Shown piece by piece: positions 48,201 to 63,200 of a stretch of DNA of 64,000 bases (position 1 is the first letter of the stretch; each line of letters starts with the position of its first letter). This DNA is from Albula goreensis (Eukaryota > Chordata > Actinopteri > Albuliformes > Albulidae), in assembly GCA_022829145.1 (NCBI GenBank), contig CM040761.1:3722768-3786767 (forward strand), in the 5' to 3' direction. The notes under the pieces are model-generated. The model ran no database searches. It was not told where the DNA came from and saw nothing but the letters and a program-made list of their open reading frames with translations. The translations under genes and the position numbers were made by a program.

Positions 48201-51200
48201 TGCAACTGCAAGCACGCTCTCAAGAGCGACGACAGTGCCAACCGCGGCAATACACGGTTGACGTCGCCTTACCTGTTGGCTGAGTCAGTTTATGATAGAC
48301 GCGTATAACTCTGGAATTCTCCATGCTGGTTAATGTCTGTGGGTCTGTGCTATTAAAGCGGTTTATCAGTAAAATGTCCACTTTGGTTCCTCTGGAGGGT
48401 TCTGAGTGTGTTGCAAACAGGTAATCTTCAAAGAGGGATAATCCATAAAGGTAGGACACCTGAAAAGGAACAGAGGCAAGATGGCTAAGTTCACCTCAGG
48501 CGTCAGGATGCTGACGTACCAAACGCATTCCCATTTAATCCTAAGTAAATACATTTGCATGCACTTCCACGTTAATCTCTATATTTAGGCTGCCGTTGTG
48601 AAATCAGCGTTTAGCAACACGGGAAAAATAAAATGCTACCCTTCCCCCGCTTCTGTTTACCAGCCAATGCGAGGCCACAGGTCTTCAAAGGGACACGGAA
48701 AAGATAGGTGAAACACGGAATGAATATGGAGAAGGGCAGTATACACTGTGATCTCCTGAAAGGTTCAGACAAAGTTCACGTCGGAGAGGAGATGTCATGA
48801 TCTTCCTGTGTCAACCCAACCACACATATGGTGAGTTTATATATGCGATAGATAACAGCACGTACTAACCTGCTACTATTTAAAGAAACTTGCACAGGGC
48901 CTGGATTTCCTTCCAATACATGCCTCACTACAATCATTAAAAGTGTATCAGAACAATGTTTAGAGATTCTAATCTTCAAAGGGCTAATGTGGACCATCTA
49001 CTTAAAAAAAAATCCCAGATTTGCAATCATATTCTCTTTGAATAGGAGCACCTGCAAATATAATGAGCAATGTTTCAGCACTTCACAGTAGTTAATTTGC
49101 TAAAATTTTTTTGTCTTTTACTGGAAGATAAGATTTGTTGAGTGGTTTATTGAAGATTCATTTGAATAAAACTGAGCAGGTCCGAATCTTTAATCATCTG
49201 GTATTACAAGTGGTGCTTGAGAAGGGAGATTCTAAGGACATGTCTGTTTACGGAAAGTTATCATCCCACTTATATTAAACTGAATCAATCAAATATGCCA
49301 CAATTGCCTTTTTTCTCACAGGCTGAGATGGTAGAAGGTCAGCATGTATTTCGCTTGAACAAACATCAAAGGTGTAATCATTTTCGCAGGACAAGATTGA
49401 CATATTTTTCCATTTTGAAAAGCGGGAACTGTCACTCTCGGAAGAAAATGAAGAAAAACAAAAACAACCGGATGCCTTTATCTGGTAAACTATTTTGGGG
49501 GCAAAAACTGATCCAAAACAGACAAGCGTGCAGCAAACGGCATTCCATTTGCCAGGAACTGGGAACACCCTGCTCCCCATTTGAAGAGCTGATGAAAATG
49601 GCGGGGTTTATGAGGGGAAGAGGGGTTGAAAGTAGAGATGACTCACAGAGTTCCCGTGAACGACGGTGTGCCTGTTTCTGCCGTTGTAGTCCACAACTTG
49701 AACGTAGTCCAGATAGGCGTCCGCCCAGTAAACCAGCTTCTTCACCAGGTCCAGGGTGATGGCCGTGGGCTGCTCCGTCCTGTGATCCACGATCCGCGTT
49801 CTGTTGGTGCCATCCATGTCGCATCGCTCCACCTTTGCCACGCCCCCATAGTCGGTGAAGAAAATCTTTCTGGAGAAGAGAGCGGGAACGCTAAATAAAT
49901 CATACATGTCAGCTGTGATTTATTCTCTGAAGGACAAGGAGGCAAGGCCTGCCCCCCCCATTAAAGCGCCATGTCAGTGCATTGTGGGAAAAAGTCTTGG
50001 CCTGTGCCTGTGAAGCTGCATGAGATGCTTATAATTGGTCAGGTAGCTCTTCCCTGTTTCTCTGAAACTACAGGAGAGGAGCTTGTTTTGGGTCAGAAGG
50101 ACCTTCTCTCTTTCAAACTGCAGGAAGTGTATTCATAACAAGTCAAGGAAACCCTTCTTGTTTCTCTGAAGCTGCACAGCTATGCCTGCAGTTTTGAGGA
50201 TGACTTGATTTCCCAAAATTATGGGAGGTGCCTCTTACACCGACAGAATCCCCAGAATAATCCCTTTCCTACAAGTCTGCACATTCACATTGTTCCTAAT
50301 GCCTCCACCCCAATTGCTATCCCACAGAGCTTCATAATGCAGTTAATCAAAACTGCATTATGGAATATCAGATTTAATTTGAAATGGGTTAGGCCATACA
50401 TTCAAATCATTTCAATTTGTATTATACAAAATATAACGTATGTGATGTTTCATAATTAAAATGTCATTATGTTGTTGTTGTTACCTGCTTCTGTGGTGCA
50501 ATTGCTGTGTTACCTTGCTGTAGGTTTCAGCAGGAAATTGCAGTATGTTATTTTGAATTTATTTCTTTTGATGAACAGTCAGCCAAAATGGATCTGACTG
50601 AATTCACATCTTGAACAGCCCATTGCTTCTGCCCTAAGACGCTATTGTACTTGTCACACCCTTGTGATAGTGCCGATACTGAGGTATGTACTTCTCTGTT
50701 GCACCTTCCCACAATCCAGTGAGTATTTTACACAAAGCATGCTGGGAGATGTAGTGAGAGATGTGCATCTCTCATAGCTGTCAACTAGTATCAAGTGGAC
50801 ACCTGGTTGGGTGGAACTGCTATCGCATGAGCCCAGGGAATCCTGGACAAACCAACCCAATTTCTAGCAGAACCAAGCCTTTTATCCAGAGTCAAACCAA
50901 GGCTTGTTCCAGGGACTGTACTCTCGTGCGGAGAGACTTTAGCAACCGAAATAAACAACGTGAAACAAACGAGGTAGTAAAAGACTTTTAGACTTGCTTA
51001 TCTCCTGATCTTTTTTAGTTTTACCTTCCATTACCTTCTTAAATTTCTTCCTCCATTACTTCCATACTCTCATTTTTAAGTTCAGTCTAGAAATAAAAAC
51101 TTTTACCTTTCAGAATGTGGATAATTGTTGTGTAGGCAGCAGAGAGGTTTTAAATTATACCAGTGTCCTTCAAGGACGGTGTTCTGAACAGCTATAAATG

Positions 51201-54200
51201 GATAAAGACTTCAGCAAACCACAGTATATATACCCACAGCTACAATATCACTTATGTTTTTACAATATATAGCCATATACTTGTCGGTGTAAGTTTTTCT
51301 TGGCCCATTTTTTTTTTCAGCTGACATTTTCAAAGGCACAGTATGTAAAACATGCTAATATAGAACAGTTAAATAAGGAATAAGAAATATTATGGGGAAA
51401 AATGCTGAAAATTTAAAAAAGAACATAATAAATGAACACAACAGATATTGTCATGGATACCTCTCTCTCGTGCTCTCTCTTTTTCAGGCAAAATAATATA
51501 AAACCAATATGTATATTTCTCTATTTGTGAATATAACTGAAGCAATAAGGAGTTGCTATCAAATCAAAGTCAAGGTTTTGAGTTCATTGATCTAGGTTGT
51601 TCTTTTTTTGCATTGTCCTTGGTTCTGAATGGCAGTCCAACCATAAATAAAAGTTTTGTGATGTGCAAAATACACATCTTGCAAAAACTTGGTTGCAGAG
51701 GCATAGATTCAGTTCTGTCAGATTTTTAAACCAGTTTTTTTTTTTTTTTTTGTTTTTAACCGCTATCCTGTTCAGTGTCTGTCTGTCCCCATCAGTGAGC
51801 TTTGTCTTGCAGCAACTATTTGTTTTTGGTGTAATGCAGTTTTTCTTCCTTAGCTTTAACTGTAGCCCATGCTACATAATTTTCCCATTTCTAACTGACG
51901 CACCTGCAATTCAGCCGCGACCTGTCTGAGCTGTAAGACTTCTCTTGTTGATTTTATAACGTTTTACAGCATGGCCATAAGTCACATTCATGCAAAACAC
52001 ATCTATTTCTTACATAATTACACAAAGCCTTTTATCTGATATTCTCACTATCTTGTCTACCACCTATACGTATGTGTGTGCAGGTGTGAAAACCGAGAAG
52101 AGTTTGAGTTTCAATAGTTTATGTAATGTATTGCGCTGTGTTCAGGGTCACTTGATGTGCTGTAGAGGTGTCTGAGTCTGATAAAGAAAAAATCTGAAAG
52201 GATCACGGAAGCCGACTCTATCCATCTTGGAAAAAAAAAATATCCTGGCAAGCATTTCGAAACACTTTGTTTTACACCATGTGTTGTATAATATTGCCCG
52301 TGGGTCTTTGTTAAATCTACTGTACTGATTTCAACTCCCCAATAATAAGCGAAGCCAAGACAAGGGAAACACTTTTATACCTTTTGTGTGATCTTCCTGA
52401 GCAGCAAAAAGGAACTTTATGAAAAACTGGCAGAACAATGAAAAACAAGCTTCATGGTTCTTGTCCAGATGGCCTTTGAGTGCAAAAGGAGGACTGAGAA
52501 AATGATGAATAGATTTACAAGACATGAAACTGTGACTTCAGTTCACTCTGAAGGACTTAGGTGTGCACGCTTTATATTCTAGGGTTTCCATTTTATTTGA
52601 ACACATAGGATCTGATTTTGTTTCTATATGCCTTAATTTTTATATTATGGTTGGCAAAGCTCTCAGCTGAAGTCATCAGCTCAGCAGTAAAAGTGTAACT
52701 GGAGATGGTAGGCTGAAAGAGAAAAAAAAACGTAAAAGAGAAGGATTTTTTTATTTACTTTTCAGATCCATGACCTAGCAGCTTTTATGAATTGATACCC
52801 TACTATTTCCCAAACGTCATGGTGTTTTTTTTTCCATTTGAGTTCAGAGGTTTTCCCTTCTGGAATATTCTATTTCCTTTTTCAGTGAACCAGCTTTTTT
52901 TTTTACAGCATCAGGAACTGAAGACTCATCTGAAAAGCTCACTTAAAAGCGGATTTTTTTGTGTTTGGCATATTCAGTCAAGACAGTCATGGACTTTATT
53001 TCAAATTAATTGAAGTTATTCTTTTGCCTCTGTGGGAATTGAAATCTAAAAAATCTCTTCTCTAATAAAACTCTAATAAAATCTGTTCTTGTAATATTTT
53101 TTCAGGGTGTATATACTTTAAATCTTAATTTTCTTTTTTTATAATAATTCAAAGTGGAGCAAGCTGCACTGGAACGAGAACATCCTCCACGCACCCCTGG
53201 ACCGGACTAGGTGGCGCAACGTGGCAGTCAACCCTCAACAAGAGGACGACACCTGACACATAATAATTAAGCAAATTCTGTTCAAATTTCTCCATCTGGA
53301 CACTTCTAGTCCATATCAGTGTTCACTGATGTCTGTAGCTCCACAGCAGTGTGTAACGGTAGTGAGTGAAACATAGAATTTTGGGATGGCTTCATATCAG
53401 ACATCGAGAAGTAGGCAGTATCAATGCAATATCGCGTTCAGAACGCCAGATTAAAAGAAAACCGATAGGCTATTGTACTTGGCCGACACATGGCTACCTA
53501 GGCTTCTCCTGTTGGATTACGAGCCATGCTGTCATCACCATGTAGCTCCACAGCTAATTCGCCATAATTTGTATTGCTCCATTGAGAATGAATGGCGAGC
53601 TCTAGGTTGAGCGGAATTCTTGATTGTGTCACCCGCAAAACTAGCTTCAGTGTTGCCCAGGGAAGGTGGGTTTCTGATTCTGATTGGTTCACCAGCCCCC
53701 TCTTTTTGCTTATCCGCCTGTGTGTGCTGGCAGCCCCAACAAGCACTTGTCCAATGACATGATTGGACAAGTGAGTAAATGGCACCAAGGACTCAAGACC
53801 AGTTCTTATTTTCACTCTCTCATATTGACAGGGTTTGCAACTAAGATGCCAGCCAACCTAAATACACAAATTATTCTAATTTCCCTGATGTTTCATTACA
53901 ATATAAAGTCTTGTGATCAGATGGGAAACATTTTCTTTTAAAATGTACAGTAAGGACTATTGAGGACAATACAATGTAGTAACAGTACATACTGCACAGT
54001 AAAAGTTGTTGGTTTTCACTGTCGGAGAACTCTAGCCTCATTTTAAATATCATATTGTAAAACAAAGTATAATTCAGTTTATTAAGGCTTTATCAAATAA
54101 CCAAGTGTTCCCATGGTATATTTCTTCATATCCTTGCATTTAAATTATGATTCTTTTCACATAGTCGCCCTGCACAATGAATTATTTGCATGATGTAATC

Positions 54201-57200
54201 TGAACCTCCATTGCCACATTGCACTTTGTTCAAAGATAAATGAGAGAAATAAAGATTCATATTCAAAGTTGAAAAAGCCATATAAATCTGTGTAAAATGT
54301 GTGCTGCTCTTGGTCTGATTGAGGGGATGAGAAATCAATACCTGAGTAGTGAGATCAGACCGCACCATCCCGGATAAAAAATGTTTATTGCTCTGCACAG
54401 GTCAATAGAATTTTCCTTATGCGCACTGGAAATATGCATGGGTTCTTTTTTAATGTTTAAAACGACAGAATGAATTAGGTCCATCTACATATATAGTATA
54501 TATAAATTATACATATACTGTTTTCCCTACATGACAGACTAATTGGCAATTGTAGAGCGCGATTAATGTCAAGATAAACTTTTGTCAGTCTTGTCCTATA
54601 ATATGTTTCATTTGATCCAATGACTACTTCGATCCCGTTAATTCCAATAAAGCTAATAGGCAAATCAAATACCAGAACATTATCCAACGCATTCCGATGT
54701 GTTTGCCCTTTTGAAAAGGTCATACTGGCAATTAAACTGTTCTTCCTGGGAAGACGCGGTTTCTCTCTGTGCTAGTCCTTTTAATTGCGCCACCCCAGTG
54801 AATTGCAAAATCAGTGCTTTGATTACACGGCGTGCAGCATAAAAACAAATGGAAAAAAAAAGCACATACACTATGCACTAATGTGGAGACAGATGGCTGT
54901 CAAATACAGACAGAAGCCTCAAGACTCGTTGTGGTGCACTTTTTAACACTGTGAACTGGGAAATATACGTGATACAGCACGGTCCTACAACACCATCAGC
55001 ATTGCGTCTCTTCTCTGAACTAGACATGTTGCTGAAACATGGTGAACACTCCCAATTTCTGTTACATACACACCAGTATAAATGTTACCAAAAATAAACG
55101 AAAGATTATCAATAGTTTTTTCCAGTTAGAATTATGCATATCGGGACATATACATCTTTTACAACAATTGCTCTACCATCGTAGCCCCTGGATACTTACC
55201 GAAATGGATTTTTACTCACCCCAAACTCATTCTCTCTGTGCCATTGTCCTTTCACTAAGACGGCCCACAGCGTTTACCTTAGTTTTGGCTATAAGCTGGT
55301 GGAGCATCAGACTCCAGGCTTCGACTCCCTGTTTGGGCAAAGTACTCTGTGTCGTCAAAGAAATTCAAGCCTGGCACGTTTTAAAAAGTCATGAAAGACC
55401 AGCTTCAGCTGTCCACCCAGACAGTAGCACAGCTTCAAGGTGGGTGAATAGTGCTTTGCTGGTGGAGGGGAACATTCAGAATTTGATATTGCAGCTACTG
55501 CTAAGCGAGATTGCATCAAATACAACTGTGGCCTGGTGTTGAGAAATTGAAAGAAATGGCTACCGCCCACTGGCATTCGACACTTTGCAAGGCGTAGTGT
55601 GTGCCAGGGGCCATCCTTGCTTCTGTGGGCGAGTCCAGGAAGTACTTCACAACCAGGAACGGACACAAATGAGGGTAGGGTCAGTTAAAAATGTCATACC
55701 GCTTCAACAAGAACTACAAGCTTCTCAAAATTCACATTTTTGAAGAAGTTTACTTGGCTGAAGTACGTGTTTGGCTCCTCTTCTGCAATGACAATCAAAA
55801 TGATAGGCCATTAGATACCCAGAGGGCTGTAGTCTACGTGGTACATGGGAATGGGAGCGTGAAGTTTGATTGGACCATGAGTGGGAAGAGCCATCTTATG
55901 GTATCAGTGGCAGAAAGATTTCGACCAATGACTGCACTAGCTGTGGGGAGATCGTTTTCCATTGGTTCAAACAAGTTGATGATTGACAGGCGAGAGGAGT
56001 TCCCCCCGCAATGGGGCTCAACAAACCTCATTTCAACAATTACTGGGTCAAGACATTGTTTTCCACCCCAATGAAGAAAAAACATTCAAAGGCAACATAC
56101 ATGACTGCTTGACCCTAACGTGACAGCTTCTAGAAAGCAAACTAAAAAAATAACTTCCTTGTGGCAGTATTTGCACACAAGGTACCTGTACCTGTTCTGG
56201 TAACACCCTGTTTGAAAACTCTCAAATCTATCCCCAAAAGGGTGCAAATGGGACATTTTGAGGAGATTGTTCTCTGTGTGTAATTTTAGTCATGTCACAC
56301 ATACCATACTTTGTACATATTGTATTAAGGACATGAACATAAAACATTCATGCAAATGGGAATGGCGAAATTCTCAGCTGGAGTGGATGAGAGCACTCCA
56401 AAATGAGTGTGGGCAAAATCACAATTAGTAAAATAGAACCATACAGGGTTTAATGTAAATATCAGTGGATAATTCCCTTCACAGGACAGATAACATTTTT
56501 AGAATTCACATACACTCACATACACAGATACACATAAAGAGAGAGACATACATTCATGTAACACGGAATATTCTGAAAACATACTGTACCATTTCTCAAC
56601 TGATCTGACTAGTGAAAATACAGATTAAACTAATCCATTGCTATGTCTATCAAACAAGTGTTTTTAGTCTGATGAGATTCGGTTTTGGCAGAAACCGTTA
56701 GTTCAGACTCTGAGGGGCCCAGACAACAAACATTAAATTAATTAGTTTCTCGAAAGAAGAACGGATGAGCTGATTCTTAATTAACTTAAGGGGAACTCAC
56801 ACCCAACTGGCTAACGCACTTTCATAGGACTGTAACAGTTCTGTTTTGTTTGTCATATTAGAACTTGAAATATGTGTTATATCTGACTCAAGGCATCTGA
56901 GAAATTATACATCCAAGCTCTGTCCATTACAAATTCTTCAAAAAAAATATATTTAAAAAAAAATTAAAATATTAGCAGCAACAAACTACCAAGATGAACT
57001 TTGTCCAATTCATGACTCAATTTTCACATTAACATCTGAAAGCATTATAATGCCACCTACCGCACTCCTACAGGCCACCTACTCAACGCCCACCCACCCT
57101 CATAAAACCTTGGCCTGGCAACACGAAACAAAATCATGAGATTCTCCGGGTCCGGAGAACAAAACCAGCCAAATTAGACCTGCGATTTTTGCACACCGAG

Positions 57201-60200
57201 CACACCAAGGACCTAATTTGTGGGAAAAATATTTCTTGTGCACTTTGGCTCCTGTAAAAAAAAAAAAAAAAAAAAAAGGGTTTCCTCATGTCATGATTGT
57301 TCGACACCAGGCAAGCATATGTTCGTTTAAAAGTCCTCCTCCATATGCCTTGAGGCTCATATTCTACGCCTGTTTGAATTTAGAAAAACACAGTGATCAA
57401 ATGCAGCATGGCTTGATATGAAAGAATCAAACACATATAAACACAATTTTGTTGAAATTCTTTACATTTGAAAATTCCTACTACCGAAATAGCCTGGAAA
57501 TAAAAATGCTAAAAATATTCCCTTCGATGCCAATCACGCACTTTTATTTCTGGAAAATGACAAGGCGAGATATGGCATCTCTCTCTCCTTATATGTGAGC
57601 TTCATCTCCTACTCTACATCAATCCATTTTGAATTATTTCTAGGTCCTCACATGACACCAGATGAATTTTGTTCAGCTTTTTATTTCCACATGTAAGGGA
57701 TTCTCAAGCGTACTGCATGCTTTTTGAACACCCTGTGTGTAGCCCAAGTTTTGCACCATATGTTAATGCGAACTGACAGAAAAGAGTAGGAGGGTCTTAT
57801 TCCATATAGGTCTAAGGAACAGAGGAATTCTCCAGGCTTTGAACTTGAGTCATGTTTTTGGCTGAAAAATAGCCTCCGTCAGCTGGAAGCAGAGCGGGGC
57901 AGGTGACAGCAGGTGCGCCTCCATGTTGCATACAAATTGCTGCTCGCCGAATCGGACGCATTTGCTGATTCAGCATTTGGGAAATTCAGGTGACATATCG
58001 CTGTTTGGATTCTAACACAATAATAGAATGACTTGCAGAACATGGAGCATTTTAGCTCACCGAGCAAGACTCTCTCCTGTTCACTCGCCGCTCTGATGTG
58101 AACTTTTAAGTGATTTCGTATCCATGTCACATTTGTAATCTGCACATGTACACAAATGCACATGCAATCATACTTGAACGAACAAAAAGTATGGTAATAC
58201 ACAGTCAAACACGCTGCCGTATACACACAAGAGTGCATGCATTCACGCATACGCAAATGCAATGAGCCAATCTGTGCAAATCCATATCATTCTGTGTCTG
58301 TATGTCAAAATCAAATAAACAGAGAATCAAGCGTCCTATCAAAGCTCCATTCGCCTTTTTCAGACTGCCTCCGACTGCCAATTTCGCTCAGTCATCTCGC
58401 CTTTAGGACTACCCGCTGCATCTATCAACATCTCACATCGACAGCAACATTTTAAAGGAAATAATCTATTGCTGAGTCAAAAAGGATTCAGAGAAGGTAG
58501 GCGGGAGGGAACTTCGTATCCTATTATTGTGCGACTGATACATGCGTACAGAGCGCTGAAGGAAATGAAGAGATCATTCAACTGACTTTATACAAAACGA
58601 TGAGTCAACGTTCAGATTAATACAGGCATCAGATTCAGAATTAACTCTTAGAAGCTCAAATAAGTATCACATGCTGCTCTGAAAAACATTGCCAACGCTT
58701 AGATATTTTTTTAGTCTCATGTTGACCTTTGAATGAACTCTGTCAAAGCAATACATTTTTGGACACATGGTTCTCTGTTACTTATACTGCAAGGAAGCAA
58801 AATTTGATTGCCTCCATCCATAAAGTCCGTCACGCCATGTTCCATAAGCAGACTGGTTGTGGAATATAATGTGACAAACTTTATTGCACAAATATTACAC
58901 AAGAGCTCGGGAAGCGAGGTTACTGGCCATGAAAACTGGAGCTGGTCAGAAAGCACGCCATATTCCTTATGAAATTGAGTTCCCTGCAGCAACACATAAA
59001 TTCTGCAGATTAGTGCAGCTCAAGAGCCGCTAGCCCAGACTTTTGTCCCTACCCAGTTTTTAGTGTTTATGTTAAGTGTGCTTGTAGCTAATACTGCAGC
59101 ATCTACTGTCAACCTATGAACCCCATACAGAAACAGGTTAGCCTTCATATTTGAAAGCATGGATAAACCTTAGTAAAACATACCCTCAAGATTACTTCGC
59201 CAATAATCCAGCCCTATCCTCACATGCACACTTCCAGCCTCTTTGTTTTGAGGAACAATTACAATTTACGCCAATGGAGGAGAGCTAAACATGGATAATT
59301 ATAATCCTTCGTGCAAAGATCACACGTAGTAGGGTGCCACCACTGCTTGCCGTACTGTAATGAATTGGGGGATTGAGTCAAAAAACTGCATCTCCAGCAA
59401 AACGCACTGTTGGATTCTGGGTATGTTACCAAATCAAGCAGAAAGAGATGTAGGCATTTCGTGAGACTTGCATTGTGGGGAAGCAATACTGATATCCATG
59501 AAATGATATATAAAAGACATGCTAATCTCATTGTAAGCACGTAGTCATGCTCTCTTCCCCCTCCCAACCCCCATCCTACCCTCAGCCCCCATCCTCTGTA
59601 ATTTTCAAAGCTGTTAATTTTCATACCATCTCTATTGCTCTCAGAAATGGACGGAGGGAGAAAACCCAGGAATCATACTCTGGAAATTCACATCGTGCCA
59701 TAAACCAGATGGCAGGCTGTAGACAAGGAATAGAGATGAAATGGAACTCGAGACACTATTTAATCAGCGAATTAGACTGAGGAATGAATTACACAGCGAT
59801 ATAACCAACCTGAAAGACTGATTTTCCACATAAAATGAAAAATTATTTTATACACAAGAAAGGAAAATATAAACATACATTTCTCATGATGGTGTAGTCT
59901 GTCATACAACCGATGTCACAGCTTGAGGTGTTTGAGTGGAATTAGAGGATTTTATACTTCAAAATCTTAATTGGTTAAATGTACAATCATTTAATAATTA
60001 CAATTCATTCATCATAATAAAACATCTCTAAGATTAAAACTGTAAAAGCCATGCTAATGTTTAAATCACTAGAAGTAGGCATCTTTGAGCATTTCTGTCA
60101 AATTTTATGATGCTGCTGTTTTTATTTAATCAATTTGTAGGTTAATCACAATCAGCTTACCTGCTTGCAGCAAACTAAAATTAATTCCAACAATCGAGAA

Positions 60201-63200
60201 GGAAAAAGCCAACGGCTGCAGAAGTGGCGCGTATTATTCAACTTAAAAAAAAAAAAACCTTTAAACGTCCAGCTAATGTGCAGTTCGAAATAAAAGACAC
60301 AGTTTAGTCATAAAATGACCCAGCTGAGAGAAAATCCAAAAAGAATTAATCATAAGAGCAAAACCAATATTCTACACTTGTTTATACTATTTTCAGTTTT
60401 CATGTCAGTCTAAGATTTAATTAGTAACTTTAGGCACCAGAGTATGGCTGCGTTATTAGGAATAAATTGGTTTTGGAGTCTGCGTTTGAAAACATTTGCT
60501 CCGGAGGTTCAGAGCTATGCTACTGCTTTGCCGGCTTTGATCAAAACACGTGCTTCCGTTCAAGTCGCTGACTTGTCACGCCTTTGGTGTGACACCCTTG
60601 CGAATGTGACTCTGAGTAGTACAGATTCTTTATTTTTATCCTGGTTTTATTTTTTTCCCTTAATGATATAATCTCAGTATTCTCTTACATGAGTAATTAT
60701 AATGATTACATTAGAAATTATTTAAAATTCTTCTTTCTCTAATTGAAAGGCAATGCAACATTTCCTTTCAATTAGCCTGAAAAGAATACAAGGCCATTTA
60801 TATGTTTAACCATGCCAAGTCCTAGGAGGTTCTTAATGCATGCTGCTTATTTTTATTTTATTTTTTTTTCATTGCAACACTTATCGTTCTATGTTCCTCC
60901 ATGAACCGAGCTCTTTTTTTCCCCCAAAAAGAGCATTGTGCAGATATCTTTGCAGACATGGAAAAAGAATGAAGTCAGTAAAATTTTGGCACAGCCACGC
61001 ACCTGATTGTGGAAACCTTAAATCGAGTAAAGCATACAGTCATTATGGCTGAAAATTAATTCCAGAAAAGCTACAAGGCTGCAAGAGGCTGAGGCCAGTA
61101 ATACAAACGCACACAAGGTCTCCAGACACTTGGCTTTGCACCGGTTGCCACAATTTTGTATGCCTTTGCAATATATAAAATATGCAAAAATAAAAAAGAT
61201 GAACCTCTTTCCCAGTCTCTGTGGCATTTGTAGGATTCATATCCTAAGGCTTATACCTCCAGGTTTCGAAAAGATATGGATGTTACCATAGCCAGATCAT
61301 CTCTCACTGCAGTACAGCTCTTGCACAAGATTCCATTTTTAAAACATATGGTACAAGTTGATTAGGTGTGTAACAATATGGGTTGGACAGCAGATTATAT
61401 CTATAGGCCTACCTAATATATTTCAGCAGTGTGGAACATAATATTCTACACAACGCAGGGTCAATCTGTATTTGTCCAGGCTATAGAAATTGCTTCATCG
61501 CCCAGGTTTGAAATGTAGTAATCGTATGAACCGTGTTATATAATTCACTTACATTCAGAAGATGGCTGCCAACACAGGTGTGCACGGAAGGTCTATTCAT
61601 GAAATATTATTGGAGATAAATTTGAAATACTTCTCCATGTCATTCCAAAGTTTGGTTGAGGGTTCGTCCTGTTCTCAGGGTATGTTGATATACTGCATAA
61701 CACTATCGAATTTCCGCCATAAACAGCGGCTTAGCTTAGCGGCGAAGCATCTGGCAACAAATTTCTGTAATACAACACGTTCCTCCGAATGTTTACTATT
61801 CCCCCTTCATTCTCGAATATCCCATTCTTGAGAATGTAGATTAAATGCTAAGGCCTTATGGAACTTCAAAGTGGCATGCATTCAAAATCCAGTCCACCTC
61901 CTTCGCTTGCATTTACTTTGCTGGAGAACTGGCACCAAAAGAAAGATTCTGTTGGAACATGGAACCTCATTAAGAACCAGCACCTAATCCACGTGCCCGC
62001 TCAGTATTCTGCCTGTGTCCTACACAACACAATGGGACGGGCACACAAACCAAACTTGTTTCGGCTCGCTGGAGATATTTCTACAGTGTCTTTTAGAGGC
62101 TGATGAGCACTACTAGCATAATTATACATATATTCTCCCCTCAAAGGATTACCTTGGCTGTGCCATTGAACTCAAACAGATTAAAGTTTGTAATGAATAT
62201 ATCAGTCCCACTACAACAATGGTTTTGGAAACAGACGTATTATTTTACAGAGACTTGGCTATTTGGCTAAGTTTGACACATCCACAAAAACATAAGCCTA
62301 CAGTGGCTTTTTAAAGCAGCATAAAACGGCTACACAGGAAAACCAATATCACAGTTTTATGTGAATAGTAAATAGTGCTTACAATTGAACGCAGTTGCAG
62401 ATGGAATTTTTTTTCTGTGCTCTATAAGAATCTGCAGGGGAACGTTCATTCATGATAGTTATGAGGCTTTTGAGAAAAATACATGTCATCTCTTTTCTTC
62501 ACAAACACGGTTTTGCAAGTTCATTTTGGTCACCACCTAATTCGCAAACTGTGTTTGTGGTCACAGATTTAAAAAATGGAGGAAGAAATGTTCTGAATTG
62601 ATCGAACAGAGTGATTCCTGATTCCTAATCTTAGACTGGATCAAATGTGGCGATATGTAAAAATATGATATTACCCAGATTAACCAAATTGTATCTGCAG
62701 ATGGAATTTGATCCTGCTGCTTTAGGCCTTGCCACTAATATTGCTCATACAGTATTTCTGCTGCAATTTTAAAATATTTTGGTTTAAATATTATGATGTG
62801 ATATTAGATTGAAACAGAAGTGTAGGAATTCATTCACATAATTCACTTTAATTCTTGTACTTTGAGTTGCAATTCTCAACTGTTCGGATTGATTCTTGTT
62901 TTGTTGCAGTGACAGCAATGGCCTGTTTTGTGCGAAGATTTTGCAACAGAAAAAACATACCCATGTACAACCCGCTGTGGAGATACTACAGAATTACATC
63001 TGACAGGGGATAGTAATCAGTTTAACAATATTGCTTCGCTCTCACTCCATAATCCATAACTCATGTAGAGCATTGGGAATATTGGTATGTATCTGTACGG
63101 GTTTCTTAAGGGATATGCAGGCCTTAACGCCGTGGAAACCAAATATTGTTATTGAAAGGAAGATCTATGGTGTCTAGCTGCAAGGACACTAGGAGGTGGG

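Noticed and set aside
49217-49759. A 180-codon open frame on the plus strand overlapping the 49.6 kb exon
   Set aside because: It is antisense to a confident lrp1b exon, has no recognisable protein similarity and spans intron sequence. The overlap is a mirror of the coding exon.
53380-53860. Repeat-looking sequence after the LINE-like tail
   Set aside because: Feels like interspersed repeat sequence, but I could find no ends, partner copy in the window or protein similarity.
54475-54871. Overlapping minus-strand open frames in the 13-kb intron
   Set aside because: Low-complexity, AT-rich content with no domain or motif; not supportable as a gene.
57247-57268. Long A run as a possible processed-pseudogene or SINE tail
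   Set aside because: No SINE head or coding similarity lies upstream on either strand.
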